A stretch of DNA of 60,422 nucleotides from Methylobacter sp. (GTDB lineage: Bacteria; Pseudomonadota; Gammaproteobacteria; Methylococcales; Methylomonadaceae), in NCBI GenBank assembly GCA_024636505.1, contig JAGXGY010000017.1:1-60422 (forward strand). The letters are read 5' to 3'. The notes below the pieces were generated by a model. That model did no database searches. It was not told the origin of the DNA and saw nothing but the letters and a program-made list of their open reading frames with translations. Shown here piece after piece: positions 1-9,352 of this stretch. Made by a program: the position numbers and the translations under genes. The stretch's first letter is position 1, and each line of letters begins with the position of its first letter.

Positions 1-69
1 CTGGATCAAACGGTTGACAAGGAAAACCATCTGTTTTTCCAAGTCAGCTTTGATGCCTGATACTGTCAT
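1..69 (-). CDS. Possible N-terminal fragment of an unrecognised protein, cut by the window edge
   Basis: Reading the minus strand from an ATG at 69-67 gives 23 open codons (MTVSGIKADLEKQMVF and on) that run off the left edge. The composition looks protein-like and the neighbouring mscS-like gene has the same orientation. No strong ribosome binding site is seen and the fragment is too short to assign to a family. The 180 bases between it and the mscS-like stop codon hold nothing I recognise. Confidence 0.3.
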   Translation of the reverse strand, partial: MTVSGIKADLEKQMVFLVNRLIQ

Positions 70-248
70 TGGACTGCTTATCAATAAGGTAGAGTTTGGC
101 GTCGATATTCATACCAAGTTACAGGTTTGACCCATTACCCAAATTTTAAATGGCTGTCCCGGCTTAAATTAGGAGGCCCTTTGTCGAATCGTGAAGCGAC
201 TGCTATTTATTCCAAAATATACTCGCCGCCCCTTTTCCGGTCAAGCAA

Positions 249-2693
249 TTAACTCGACGACTCTTTTCCCGTTAATTCATGCGGCGAAACTGTCTTATTA
301 TATACGTACAGCGATTGAGTCGGATACGCGAATTCGATTTCTTCTTGTTGAAATTGCTGATAAATTTCGAGATTAATGGCTTGTTGGGCGTCCATGTATA
401 AATTATAGTCAGCGCTTAGCACATAGTAGACGATTTCGAAATTGAGCGAGAAATCCCCGTACTCAAAAAAATGAGCGCGATCGAAGCGGGTGTTGTCGAG
501 AGCTTCGACAATCGCTTTGAGCATCGCTGGAATGCGTTGCAGTTTTTCATAGGAGGTATCGTAGATCACGCCGATGTTGAACACGACCCGCCGTTCCTGC
601 ATGCGCTTGAAGTTGCGAATGCGGGTGTTGAGTAATTCGCCGTTAGCACAGATAATCTGTTCGCCGGTGAGACTGCGTAGCCGGGTTGTTTTAATGCCGA
701 TATGTTCAATCGTACCGAGAAAGTCGTCGAACATAACGAAATCACCGATCACAAAAGGTTTGTCGAGAACGATCGACAATGATGCGAACAAATCGTTGAG
801 GATACGTTGCAGTGACAAAGCCACCGCGATACCGCCGATACCAAGACCGGCAACCAGCGCGGTGATATCGATGCCGATGTTCTGTAGGATCAGCAGCAGC
901 GCAACCGACCATAGCACGATCTGACTGATGAAGTTGAGGACGGCCAACGCGCCCATGCTGGCGCCGTCGCGTTTGGTTTTATGCGACAGAATACGGAAAA
1001 TCCAGGCACGCAAAAATCCGCTCAACCAAATCGCGATTTGCACCACAATGACGGCTTTGGTTATCTTGGCAATCGTCGCGTCAGTGGTGGGAGCGAGTGT
1101 CAATAACAAGGAAGCGAAAAATGCCGCAATGACCAGAAAGAAAATAAGATTGGCGCGTTTGACAGTAATAAGAACTTGGTTTGCTTGAGAAAATTGATTG
1201 TTTTCGGCTATTTTCTTCAAGCTGCGGATCAGAAACCAACGCAGAATATACAGTAGTATGAAGGATAAAGAAGCAACCGCAAAAGCACAAACCCAGTCCA
1301 GTAGAGAATTGTGATTGATCTTAAAAGCGGCCAAACTTCTGAGCCGGTCGCTAAAGCTATATTGAGAGGTTCTGACATTAATATCATTAATTAAGTGGTT
1401 CTGCAGACGGCGGTTTTTATCCAATGCGGCATTCAAATCCGTCAATGTATCGATGATGCTTTGTATCTGTTCGCTCTGCTGGGTTTGCCATGCGGCTATA
1501 TCCGGAGTCGAAGAAGCGACTTTTCTGTTGACAGCGTTCAGACGGCTCTGCCAGTCGCTGAGCCAAAGCTTGATCGTCGCTTGCTCCTGGTCGAGTTGCG
1601 CGATATCCACGTTAGCTTGCGAGCGCCATTCCGGTAAGTTCTTATGTTCGACGGAGTGATTGAAAATGTCGTGACGCTTTTGCCATAACGCCTTTTGTTC
1701 CGCGAGCAGCTCTAGTTCGCGTTGTGTGGCGTCGGTTTTCGATTTCAAGGCTTCTAGCTGCAGACGTCGCGCTTCCGCTTCTTCAATAATCTTCTTATCC
1801 TCGAAAGAGGTAGCTTCCAGCCGTTGTCTGGCTCTATTCAACAGACTTTGCGCCTTGAGTGACTGATCTTTAATCCGGGTCAACTTGCGCTTGAGTTCAA
1901 ACTCCTGCTTGTTGATGCTTTCGATCTGTGCTTTCAATACCGAGCCGTCGAAGCGGGCATGTTTCTGCAGGAATTCAAGTTTTTGGCGCAGCAGATGAAG
2001 ATGGGTTTCATAGACGGAAAACGCTTTTTGCTCGTTTTTCAGTTTCAGTTCGTAAAGCGCTTGTTGTTGCTCAGCGAGATCCTGTTCCAGTGTTGCAGTT
2101 TTGAGCTTTGCAGGTCCCGCATCTCCGTTTGAGCTTTGCACCTGAGTCAGTTGTTCTTGTTTTTGCTTGAGTGTACTTTGTGCCTGTTCCAACGCTTTCT
2201 CGGCCAAGTCGACCCTGGTGCGCATCATTTTCACCTGTGTGGATTCAGCGGTAAGCTGTTCGCGTGCACGATCCAAATCCAGTACTGTGAAGGACTTATC
2301 AGCTTGCGGCTTTTTTTGGAGTCGAGCAATCTCTTGTAAATCCAGTGCTTTTTTAGCACTGAGTTCCTGGCTCCGATTCCATTGGTTAATTTGTGCCGTA
2401 AGAACCGTTATGGTTTGATCCAAAAGTGTGAGTTGCTGTTGCAATATTTCTGCTTCGACAGTCGATGCCTGCGCCAAGCGCTGGGCAATTTCTTCCCGTT
2501 TGTCTTCTAGCGCTTTCCTGCGAAGCGTTATCACTTCGATGGCTTGCTCGAGCGTTTTGATTTCTCCGTTATCTTCGGATGCTGTGGTCTGGGGCGTGAC
2601 CGGAGACTGGGCCTGAGACAACGGCGCCAGCAAGCAAAATAAAAATAGCCAGAGATATGGATTCCGGATAAAACCGATGGTTTGAGAAGTCAT
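249..2693 (-). CDS. MscS-family mechanosensitive ion channel with long periplasmic coiled coil
   Basis: The 814-residue product starts with a signal peptide (residues 1 to about 28, ending SQAQS). A long glutamine- and lysine-rich coiled coil follows, from about 45 to 400. Hydrophobic membrane segments begin near 460, and the C-terminal third is a typical MscS domain. The pore-lining helix and beta domain are visible in the stretch GLGIGGIAVALSLQRILND followed by DKPFVIGDFV. This layout matches the large MscK/MscM-like subfamily, which opens under membrane tension and releases solutes on hypo-osmotic shock. At 814 residues it is shorter than E. coli MscK or MscM (about 1,100), so I assign only the family. 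It stands alone, with an IS remnant upstream. Confidence 0.9.
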   Translation of the reverse strand: MTSQTIGFIRNPYLWLFLFCLLAPLSQAQSPVTPQTTASEDNGEIKTLEQAIEVITLRRKALEDKREEIAQRLAQASTVEAEILQQQLTLLDQTITVLTAQINQWNRSQELSAKKALDLQEIARLQKKPQADKSFTVLDLDRAREQLTAESTQVKMMRTRVDLAEKALEQAQSTLKQKQEQLTQVQSSNGDAGPAKLKTATLEQDLAEQQQALYELKLKNEQKAFSVYETHLHLLRQKLEFLQKHARFDGSVLKAQIESINKQEFELKRKLTRIKDQSLKAQSLLNRARQRLEATSFEDKKIIEEAEARRLQLEALKSKTDATQRELELLAEQKALWQKRHDIFNHSVEHKNLPEWRSQANVDIAQLDQEQATIKLWLSDWQSRLNAVNRKVASSTPDIAAWQTQQSEQIQSIIDTLTDLNAALDKNRRLQNHLINDINVRTSQYSFSDRLRSLAAFKINHNSLLDWVCAFAVASLSFILLYILRWFLIRSLKKIAENNQFSQANQVLITVKRANLIFFLVIAAFFASLLLTLAPTTDATIAKITKAVIVVQIAIWLSGFLRAWIFRILSHKTKRDGASMGALAVLNFISQIVLWSVALLLILQNIGIDITALVAGLGIGGIAVALSLQRILNDLFASLSIVLDKPFVIGDFVMFDDFLGTIEHIGIKTTRLRSLTGEQIICANGELLNTRIRNFKRMQERRVVFNIGVIYDTSYEKLQRIPAMLKAIVEALDNTRFDRAHFFEYGDFSLNFEIVYYVLSADYNLYMDAQQAINLEIYQQFQQEEIEFAYPTQSLYVYNKTVSPHELTGKESSS

Positions 2694-3004
2694 GGAATGA
2701 ATTTTTAAGATATAAATATCCTTATAATGGAAAAGGGTTGTTTTAAGGTCACAGAGTCAGACCCGATAAAAACAAACGCCGAAATTTTAGTTAAAAGTGT
2801 ACCAGTTTAGGGTTTGCGATTCAGCCTGCTTTTTTGGTAATTATTCAGCCCCCTTAACTTAAAGGCAGCTTTGGCACAGAAAACCCCGACCGCCTTTGAC
2901 GAATGACTTCCGCCAAATAAATCCAAGGCGACTGCTGGCGAACGCGGCAGGTTTTAGTCGTTGCCGATCACAAAGGGCAACCGGATGCCGTTAAAAAAAA
3001 GGTA

Positions 3005-3475
3005 GCTTAGGTCGTCGAAACCGGTTAAAAGGCGCACGATGGCGAGGTACGTTGGAAAAAGAAAGCCACTGATTTTTGGTATGATCCAACGTGGTGGACA
3101 AGTGGCGATTCCAATGCTGGCAAATGTTCAGCAAGCCCCTGATTCAAAGTACGATAGCGCCCGGCACGTTCATTTATACCGATGAATATGCTATTTATGA
3201 TCGACTGGAGCAATGGGGGTATTCACGAAAAAGCGTTTGTCATGATGCCGGTGAGAATATGCCCGCGACGAGGATGGCGACGGCTTTTATGAGGTTCATG
3301 TGAACACATGAGGAAGGTTTTTGGTCGCTACTGCGTTCCTGGTTACGTCCACATCGCGGAATTTTTCAAACTTATTTGCCCATTTATTTGGGATTTTTTG
3401 AGTTTGTGCATAACGCAAAAAAAAACGTGGCAAAGCGTTATTGAGTTCGCTGTTGAAATTGATTATAAGCTAGCT
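3005..3475 (+). pseudogene. Decayed IS1595-family (ISXO2-like) DDE transposase
   Basis: Fragments of one transposase can be read across several frames. In order they are GTLEKEKPLIFGMIQRGGQV, then the catalytic segment FIYTDEYAIYDRLEQWGY, then EGFWSLLRSWLRPHRG, then LPIYLGFFEFVHNAKK. These are the hallmark segments of ISXO2-like transposases, including an Asp in YTDEY and the Glu in EGFW. At least three frameshifts and the loss of a clear N-terminus make it non-functional. No clean terminal inverted repeats were found. Bases 2694-3004 probably hold more degraded IS sequence. Bases 3476-3687 hold nothing recognisable apart from the msrP leader. Confidence 0.85.
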
Positions 3476-3687
3476 CCCTGGAATCCAGTAAGAGCCATAA
3501 ACTTAAGCGTTAGCCTCTGACAGCATACAACCTCAACATACGCGGTTCCACCGGATGCCCTGGCTATTTGACTAACACTTCCGATAACCAAATTCAATTT
3601 CCCGGCTGTCAATATTAACAATGCCAAAACAGTTTGCGGTATGATTTAAACGTCGCAGGATAATCGCATATAACCCAGGGGCTGAAC

Positions 3688-4632
3688 ATGTTAATCAAAA
3701 CCAAAGCAAATATCTTAAGCAGCGAAATCACCGACCGGGCGGTTTTCGAATCCCGGCGGGAGTTTATTAAGGCGGCGACTGCGCTGTCGGCGGGGCTTAT
3801 GCTGCCGAGCCTGGGGCAGGCAGCAACGGGGAAATACGCCGATGTGCCGGTCGGGCCGTATTCGGCCGAATTGCCGGTTACCGACCGCGAGGATGTCGCC
3901 AACTACACCAACTATTACGAATTCTCTAGCAATAAAAAAGATTCGACGGTTTTGGCCGGAGCGTTAAAAACCAAGCCATGGAGCGTGGAAGTTGCTGGCG
4001 AAACAGAAAAACTGGGCGTTTACAATCTGGAAGATATTTTAAAGGACAATCCGCTGCAGGAGCGTATTTACCGGTTCCGTTGTGTGGAAGCCTGGTCTAT
4101 GGTGGTGCCGTGGATAGGCTTTCCGTTGGGCGATATGCTCAAGCGCTTTAAGCCGACTTCGAAAGCCAAGTTTATCGAGTTTACTACGATTTACAATCCG
4201 GAAATCATGGTGGGCCAGCGTTCCGCAGGTTTGGACTGGCCTTACGTGGAAGGCTTGCGCATCGATGAAGCGATGCATCCGTTAACGATGATGGTGACCG
4301 GCATGTATGGCGATGAACTGCCCAATCAGAACGGCGCGCCGTTGCGCTTGATTGTGCCGTGGAAATACGGATTCAAGAGCATCAAGGCAATTGTTAAAAT
4401 ACGTTTTGTGGAAGCTATGCCGGAAACGGCCTGGCATAAAAGCGCGCCTAACGAATATGGCTTTTATGCCAATGTTAATCCTGACGTATCTCATCCCAGA
4501 TGGAGTCAAAGCCGCGAGCGGATGCTGGGCAGCAGTATTTTTACCAAAAAGCGTAAGACAGAAAAATTTAACGGCTATGGCGCGGAAGTCGCTGAGCTTT
4601 ATTCCGGCATGGATCTAAAACGGTATTTTTGA
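3688..4632 (+). CDS. msrP: MsrP, molybdopterin catalytic subunit of periplasmic methionine sulfoxide reductase
   Basis: The 314-residue protein begins with a twin-arginine leader (SRREFIKAATALSAGLMLPS, from about residue 21), so it is exported folded with its molybdenum cofactor. The sulfite-oxidase fold follows, and the molybdenum-ligating cysteine is most likely Cys132 in YRFRCVEAWS. The family reduces protein-bound methionine sulfoxide in the periplasm using electrons from the membrane heme protein MsrQ. The msrQ start codon overlaps the msrP stop (TGATG), as expected for translational coupling. A purine-rich stretch (CAGGGG) lies about 6 bases before the ATG. Confidence 0.95.
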   Translation: MLIKTKANILSSEITDRAVFESRREFIKAATALSAGLMLPSLGQAATGKYADVPVGPYSAELPVTDREDVANYTNYYEFSSNKKDSTVLAGALKTKPWSVEVAGETEKLGVYNLEDILKDNPLQERIYRFRCVEAWSMVVPWIGFPLGDMLKRFKPTSKAKFIEFTTIYNPEIMVGQRSAGLDWPYVEGLRIDEAMHPLTMMVTGMYGDELPNQNGAPLRLIVPWKYGFKSIKAIVKIRFVEAMPETAWHKSAPNEYGFYANVNPDVSHPRWSQSRERMLGSSIFTKKRKTEKFNGYGAEVAELYSGMDLKRYF

Positions 4633-5330
4633 TGTTATTCGGCAAAAAACATTGGGCAGCCATAAAAATAATGATTTTTTTACTGAGTCTGATGCCGTTT
4701 TTGTTGATGGTTAATGACGCAATCAATGATCGACTGGGCGCTAATCCGATAGAAACTTTGCATTTCGGTTTTGGCGACTGGACTTTGCGGTTTTTGTGTA
4801 TCAGTTTGGCGCTGACCCCGATTAAAATGGTTACAGGGCGGGTTTGGCCGATGCGCTTTCGGCGCATGATGGGCTTGTTTACTTTCTTTTATGCCAGCCT
4901 GCATTTTCTGGTTTATATCCTGCTTGATTTGTCGTTGTCCTGGGAAGTATTTAAAGACGAGGTGCCCAAAAGTCCTTATATTCTGATGGGTCTGCTGACG
5001 TATTTGTTGCTCATTCCTCTGGCCGTAACTTCAACCAAAAACATGCAGAAAAGATTGGGGCGAAATTGGTTGAAATTGCATCGTTTGGTGTATCTGGCCG
5101 GGTTAACGGCTTTGCTGCATTATTTTTGGTTGGTAAAGGCGGATTATACCGAGCCGTTGATTTATGCGGGGGTGATCGGTATTTTATTGACAATACGGAC
5201 GGCGGTTTATTGCTGGAAGAAACGCTTCATTAATAATAGAGAAATCCACAAAAAACGCGTAGAAAAACTCAATATATCATCACCGGGAAAACCGAGGTTT
5301 CACTTTGATTTTCCCGGTGGTGAAAAATAA
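4632..5330 (+). CDS. msrQ: MsrQ, heme-binding membrane subunit of methionine sulfoxide reductase
   Basis: This is a 232-residue membrane protein of the ferric-reductase-like transmembrane family (formerly YedZ), with about six hydrophobic helices. Conserved histidines that would hold heme b are seen in YASLHFLVYI, LKLHRLVYLAG and LLHYFWLV. It passes electrons from the quinone pool or flavin to MsrP across the inner membrane. I chose the ATG at 4632, which overlaps the msrP stop; a TTG one codon upstream is also possible. The basic C-terminal tail ends in a stretch whose DNA forms an 11-bp inverted repeat. Confidence 0.93.
   Translation: MLFGKKHWAAIKIMIFLLSLMPFLLMVNDAINDRLGANPIETLHFGFGDWTLRFLCISLALTPIKMVTGRVWPMRFRRMMGLFTFFYASLHFLVYILLDLSLSWEVFKDEVPKSPYILMGLLTYLLLIPLAVTSTKNMQKRLGRNWLKLHRLVYLAGLTALLHYFWLVKADYTEPLIYAGVIGILLTIRTAVYCWKKRFINNREIHKKRVEKLNISSPGKPRFHFDFPGGEK
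5281..5319. terminator. Possible bidirectional terminator hairpin between convergent msrQ and acyP
   Basis: The arms CACCGGGAAAA (5281-5291) and TTTTCCCGGTG (5309-5319) are perfect complements around a 17-base loop. The hairpin lies in the last codons of msrQ and about 30 bases beyond the acyP stop on the other strand. No clear U-tract follows on either strand, so termination is inferred from position only. Confidence 0.35.
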
Positions 5331-5349
5331 TTGTAGCCTTTAGCCCGAT

Positions 5350-5622
5350 TTACTGTATTTCAAAATCCGTTAATAATTCATCATGCTCAAGTTCTGAGAC
5401 TTCAACATGATCGACCCGGGCGGTTATCGGCCCTTTGCGGCACCATTTAATGAATTTTTCAATAACGATATCTTCCGCCTCGGCGATAATTTCAACCCGA
5501 CCGTCAGACAGATTTTTGGCGCTGCCTTTTATGGCAAAATGTTTGGCCTTGTTATGGGTGAACAGCCGAAAGTAAACGCCCTGAACACGACCGGAAACCA
5601 GGATTTTGACTTTGCGTATCAC
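5350..5622 (-). CDS. acyP: Acylphosphatase
   Basis: The 90-residue protein is the usual size for the family. It carries the signature GRVQGVYFR, with the phosphate-binding Arg, and the catalytic Asn in GSAKNLSDG. The enzyme hydrolyses carboxyl-phosphate bonds of small acyl phosphates in the cytoplasm. Its start overlaps the end of rlmKL by four bases, so the two are probably co-transcribed and coupled. Confidence 0.92.
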   Translation of the reverse strand: MIRKVKILVSGRVQGVYFRLFTHNKAKHFAIKGSAKNLSDGRVEIIAEAEDIVIEKFIKWCRKGPITARVDHVEVSELEHDELLTDFEIQ

Positions 5623-7973
5623 TCTTTAATTCTCCAGCAATAATGGATTTTCGGGTTACGGGAAAAATCTTCCGGTATTGTTGCCGCACTGATGTCTTCT
5701 ACAATCAAGTCGGATAAGGCCTGTTTGTCGATTTTAAAACGTCTGAAGTTGGTCGAAAAGTAGAGAACACCTCCCGGCGACAACAAGGAAACGGCGTTAT
5801 TTATCAGTTGTACATGGTCGGTTTGTATGTCGAACACGGCATCCATCCGTTTCGAATTGGAAAAAGTCGGCGGATCCAGGAAAATCAAATCGTAGTGTTT
5901 ACTGGGCTGCTCAGCTTCAGTGGTCAGCCATTCCAGGCAATCGGCCTGGATAAATTCATGGCGGCCCTGAGTGACATTCAGCGCCATGTTGTTTTTTGCC
6001 CAATTGATATAGGTGTTGGACATATCGACGGTGGTCGTCGATGCGGCGCCGCCTATTGCCGCATGGACTGTCGCGCTGCCGGTATAGGCGAACAGGTTTA
6101 AAAAGCTTTTGCCTTTGGCCTGTTGCTGAATCATCATCCGTATAGGCCGGTGATCGAGGAATAATCCGGTATCCAGATAATCTTCAAAATTCACCAGCAG
6201 TTTGCAGCCGCCTTCTTCAACGGTGTGAAAGATCCCTTGGTCGCCGTGTTTTTCGTATTGGTCGGTACTTTTTTGTTTACGACGTATTTTTAAAAAAACC
6301 TGATCGCTAGTGATATTAAGTACTCCAGGTATTTCGGCCAACAGCCCGGCCAGACGCTGATCGGCTTTGTGTTGGTCGATGCTTTTGGGCGGTTGGTATT
6401 CCTGAACAATGATCCAGGTTTGAGCGCCCTGATAAATATCAACCGCGACCGCGTATTCCGGCAAATCGGCATCATAAACCCGATAGCAAAAGATGTGATT
6501 TTGCTTGGCCCATTTGGACAGTTTTTTCAGGTTCTTTTTGAGCCGGTTGGCGAAGCTTACCGCTCCCAGTTCACGCCCCTTGCCTACATCCCTGTAGGCA
6601 AACATTTCTGCTGCGGCAGGCTCAACTGTATCGTTGTTAGCAACACTTATAACGGCTTCGTTGTCGGTGGGCATATCGGTGCCGGTAGTCTCAGCTTGCG
6701 GAGCAGGGCGGGTCTCGGTTACTTGAGCAATCCGTTGTTCCTGGGCTTTGCTGATCTCGGTCACTTGAGCAATACGTTCTTCCTGCGTTCTGGTCTTAGG
6801 GATGAAGAAATTGCTTTCTTCAATATCCAGACGTAACAGTTTGCATTCCAGCGCGCCGTTAAACAGGGTAATCGGCTTTTGTGAGCGGATGCCTAAGCGA
6901 AAGCCCAGTTCCGGGTTGCTGATGATCATGGCCGCTTTCCAGCCGATAAAATGCGCCTTCAGTGTGTTACCGAATTTTTTGTAGAGCTCGGCGGTTTCTT
7001 GTTCGTCGCCTAGCCGTTCGCCATAAGGCGGGTTGCAGATTAATAGGCCCGGTTTCCAGCTTTCGGCGGGTTCGGCGTCCTCAATATCGCGGCGTTCGAC
7101 ATGGATTTTATGTTGCAGGCCGGCATTGGCGATATGCGCTAAAGCGGTGTTGACGGTCTGGCGGTTTTGATCGAAGCCGACGATAACCGGCAGTTTTTCC
7201 ATACCGATTTTTTTACGTTGTTCGGCTTCAGCACGGAGTTTTTTCCAGCATTCGGCATCGTGTTTTTTCCAGCCAATAAAACCGAAATAGTCGCGCAACA
7301 AACCGGGGGCGTAATCGGCGGCGATCATCGCGCCTTCCAACAGCAGTGTTCCTGAGCCGCACATCGGATCGATTAACGAGCCCTGTTGCTTGGCGATTTG
7401 CGGCCAGCCGCTACGCAGCAGCATCGCCGCCGCCAGGTTTTCCTTCATCGGGGCTTTGATGTTGACGTCCCGGTAACCGCGACGATGCAGACTTTCACCG
7501 GAAAGATCCAGACTGAGTTGGGCGTTTTCGCCGTTCAGGTAAACATTGATGCGAATATGGGGCTGTTCGGTATTGATACTGGGTCGGGTCTGGAATTTTG
7601 CCCGCATCTGGTCGACGATCGCATCTTTAACTTTTAACGCGCCGAAATGGGTATTGTTGATTGCTTCTGAGTTTTTTGCGCTGAATGAGACCGCAAAACT
7701 GTCTTCAGGATTGATATGCTCAATCCAGTCAATTTTTTGTATGCCGTTATAAAGGTCTTCCTGGGATTTTACTTCGAAAGAGCTCAGCACCAGTAAGATG
7801 CGATTGGCGGTTCTCGACCACAGACAGGCGCGATATGCTGTTTCGAGATTGCCCTGAAAAGCGACCCCGGCCAGGGTGGCCTTGATAGGGTTTATGCCGA
7901 GTGCGCGGAGTTCATCGCTCAGCATGGTTTCCATCGCTTTAGGGGTGGTAGCAAATAATTGATAAGTGGGCAT
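5619..7973 (-). CDS. rlmKL: RlmKL, bifunctional 23S rRNA (guanine) methyltransferase
   Basis: The 784-residue fusion has an N-terminal THUMP RNA-binding region (about 50-160). An RlmL-type methyltransferase follows, with the motifs DPMCGSGTLLLEGA and NPPYGERLG, and then an RlmK-type Rossmann methyltransferase with FLDPPTFSNSKRM. In E. coli the protein makes m2G2445 and m7G2069 in 23S rRNA. It is about 80 residues longer than the E. coli protein (702). Most of the excess is a low-complexity linker near residues 395-460, which holds a 14-residue tandem repeat (QEERIAQVTE and QEQRIAQVTE). Confidence 0.95.
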   Translation of the reverse strand: MPTYQLFATTPKAMETMLSDELRALGINPIKATLAGVAFQGNLETAYRACLWSRTANRILLVLSSFEVKSQEDLYNGIQKIDWIEHINPEDSFAVSFSAKNSEAINNTHFGALKVKDAIVDQMRAKFQTRPSINTEQPHIRINVYLNGENAQLSLDLSGESLHRRGYRDVNIKAPMKENLAAAMLLRSGWPQIAKQQGSLIDPMCGSGTLLLEGAMIAADYAPGLLRDYFGFIGWKKHDAECWKKLRAEAEQRKKIGMEKLPVIVGFDQNRQTVNTALAHIANAGLQHKIHVERRDIEDAEPAESWKPGLLICNPPYGERLGDEQETAELYKKFGNTLKAHFIGWKAAMIISNPELGFRLGIRSQKPITLFNGALECKLLRLDIEESNFFIPKTRTQEERIAQVTEISKAQEQRIAQVTETRPAPQAETTGTDMPTDNEAVISVANNDTVEPAAAEMFAYRDVGKGRELGAVSFANRLKKNLKKLSKWAKQNHIFCYRVYDADLPEYAVAVDIYQGAQTWIIVQEYQPPKSIDQHKADQRLAGLLAEIPGVLNITSDQVFLKIRRKQKSTDQYEKHGDQGIFHTVEEGGCKLLVNFEDYLDTGLFLDHRPIRMMIQQQAKGKSFLNLFAYTGSATVHAAIGGAASTTTVDMSNTYINWAKNNMALNVTQGRHEFIQADCLEWLTTEAEQPSKHYDLIFLDPPTFSNSKRMDAVFDIQTDHVQLINNAVSLLSPGGVLYFSTNFRRFKIDKQALSDLIVEDISAATIPEDFSRNPKIHYCWRIKE
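6714..6785 (-). repeat. 42-bp-period tandem repeat in the RlmKL linker
   Basis: Two 30-base blocks, 6714-6743 and 6756-6785, are near-identical and offset by exactly 42 bases (14 codons). They encode QEQRIAQVTE and QEERIAQVTE. They lie between the two methyltransferase domains and keep the frame. Confidence 0.8.
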
Positions 7974-7987
7974 AAGAGCTTAGGGGA

Positions 7988-8064
7988 AAGGTTCAAGGTG
8001 CAAGGCTCAAGGAAAAAAGAAAGGCACGAGGCTCGCTGTCCTTGTGCCTTTCACCTTGTACCTT
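7988..8064. repeat. Heptamer (AAGGNNN) array forming a long imperfect hairpin
   Basis: On the plus strand four consecutive heptamers start with AAGG (7988-8015). After a centre containing GCTGT (about 8034-8038), the same kind of array appears on the minus strand (8039-8064, units aaggtac, aaggtga, aaggcac). The two halves can fold into a long imperfect stem between the FKBP gene and rlmKL. Related arrays occur at about 22469, 58131 and 59846. Confidence 0.6.
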
Positions 8065-8073
8065 TAATCTGAT

Positions 8074-8556
8074 TTACTGAATCTTGATCAGTTCAACATC
8101 AAAGATTAATGTGGCATTCGGGCCGATTGCCCGGCCTGCGCCTTGCTCGCCATAAGCAAGTTCTGACGGAATATAAAAGCGGTATTTTGCGCCTTCTTGC
8201 ATGAGTTGTACGCCTTCAGTCCAGCCGGCTATTACCCGATTTAGCGGGAATGTGGCCGGTTCGCCTCGGCTGTAAGAACTGTCAAACTCTTCGCCATCAA
8301 GGGTTGTGCCTTTGTAATGTACGGTAACGCGATCAGTAGCGGAAGGTGAGATAGCGCCTGTTCCCGGTGTTAATATTTGGTATTGCAAGCCGGTTGCTGT
8401 CGTTACGATATCGGGTTTTTTAGTATTTTCTGCAAGAAAAGCGGTGCCGGCGGCTTTATTTTCTTCAGGTGTCGTGGCATTGGCCATTGAAAACATAGTA
8501 AATCCTATAAGAATAACGGTGACGATTGAAAGAACTTGAGTTTGAATTTTTTTCAC
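8074..8556 (-). CDS. FKBP-type peptidyl-prolyl cis-trans isomerase, exported
   Basis: The 160-residue protein has an N-terminal signal peptide (to about residue 27, ANA) and an FKBP domain from about 55 to 158. Recognisable features are VTVHYKGTTLDGEEFDSSY, the VIAGWTEGVQLM segment and the C-terminal IPSELAYGEQGAG with ATLIFDVELI. Proteins of this type isomerise X-Pro bonds and assist folding in the periplasm. The dimerisation domain of FkpA is missing, so it resembles the short FklB/Mip-like exported forms. Confidence 0.9.
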   Translation of the reverse strand: MKKIQTQVLSIVTVILIGFTMFSMANATTPEENKAAGTAFLAENTKKPDIVTTATGLQYQILTPGTGAISPSATDRVTVHYKGTTLDGEEFDSSYSRGEPATFPLNRVIAGWTEGVQLMQEGAKYRFYIPSELAYGEQGAGRAIGPNATLIFDVELIKIQ

Positions 8557-8592
8557 GATTGTTGCCCTCTGTGTACGTAAAAAAGTAACAGT

Positions 8593-9192
8593 TTACCAAA
8601 AAAACCAGCTTTCGCTTTGTAATTCCTTTTCACAGGCACCTAGTTGACGTTGAAATAATGTTGCCCGCTTGGCGACTTTGACAGCAACTTGCTGTAACCA
8701 GGTTTTTTTCAAGAAACTTTTGCGATGAAAGCCGCCATGTCCTTCATGGTAGGCGAGGTATAAATTTTTGGTATCCCGTTTCGATATGCCTAAGCGAGTG
8801 TGGCTGATGTTGCAATACCAGCCGATAAAATCGGTAGCATCGGCAAAGTCATCGCGGTTCGCTCCCCAGCTGCCGACTTTGCTCTGATAATCACCCCAGG
8901 TTTCATCTTTAGCTTGGGCATAGCCGTAAGCGCTACTGGCTCTGGGCAGCGGAATGAACCCCAGCAGCCAAGGGCGTGGCGGTTGTGCATCGGCAACAAA
9001 GCGTGATTCCTGATGCATGATCGCCATTTGAACGTGGATAGGTATTCCCCATTTTTCAAATGCGTTTTTGGTATCATCATACCAATCTTCTTTTTCCCTG
9101 AAAGTCGCGCATATATTGTTACTATTTTTAGGCGGGAGTGCCGTGCAGGCCTCTAAAGCGAGTAACAAAATCAGGATTAACGGCTTTTTCAT
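8593..9192 (-). CDS. Lipoprotein with SLT-type lytic transglycosylase domain
   Basis: The 199-residue protein starts with a lipoprotein signal (MKKPLILILLLALEAC), with Cys16 as the likely lipidated residue. The rest resembles an SLT/lysozyme-like fold: MAIMHQESRF carries the candidate catalytic Glu, SAYGYAQAKDETW matches the second SLT motif, and YLAYHEGHGGF takes the place of the usual AYNAG motif. It would cleave peptidoglycan at the outer membrane. I know of no gene symbol for it. It is transcribed in the same direction as the FKBP gene, 36 bases upstream of it. Confidence 0.75.
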   Translation of the reverse strand: MKKPLILILLLALEACTALPPKNSNNICATFREKEDWYDDTKNAFEKWGIPIHVQMAIMHQESRFVADAQPPRPWLLGFIPLPRASSAYGYAQAKDETWGDYQSKVGSWGANRDDFADATDFIGWYCNISHTRLGISKRDTKNLYLAYHEGHGGFHRKSFLKKTWLQQVAVKVAKRATLFQRQLGACEKELQSESWFFW

Positions 9193-9352
9193 GAGTAATA
9201 GGACGCTATTAAGATTAAAACGATATAGGCGATAAAAATAATTTCAATAGAAAATAAAAAATATAACGCAGGCACTATAATGGCTTTTTAGTAGCCTTGT
9301 ATGGTGTATGTTGAACAACAGCATAACACGGATAATTAGAGAGGAAAGTGAG

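Noticed and set aside
191..376. 61-codon plus-strand frame at the left end
   Set aside because: It is antisense to the C-terminus of the MscS-type channel and shows no protein-like pattern of its own.
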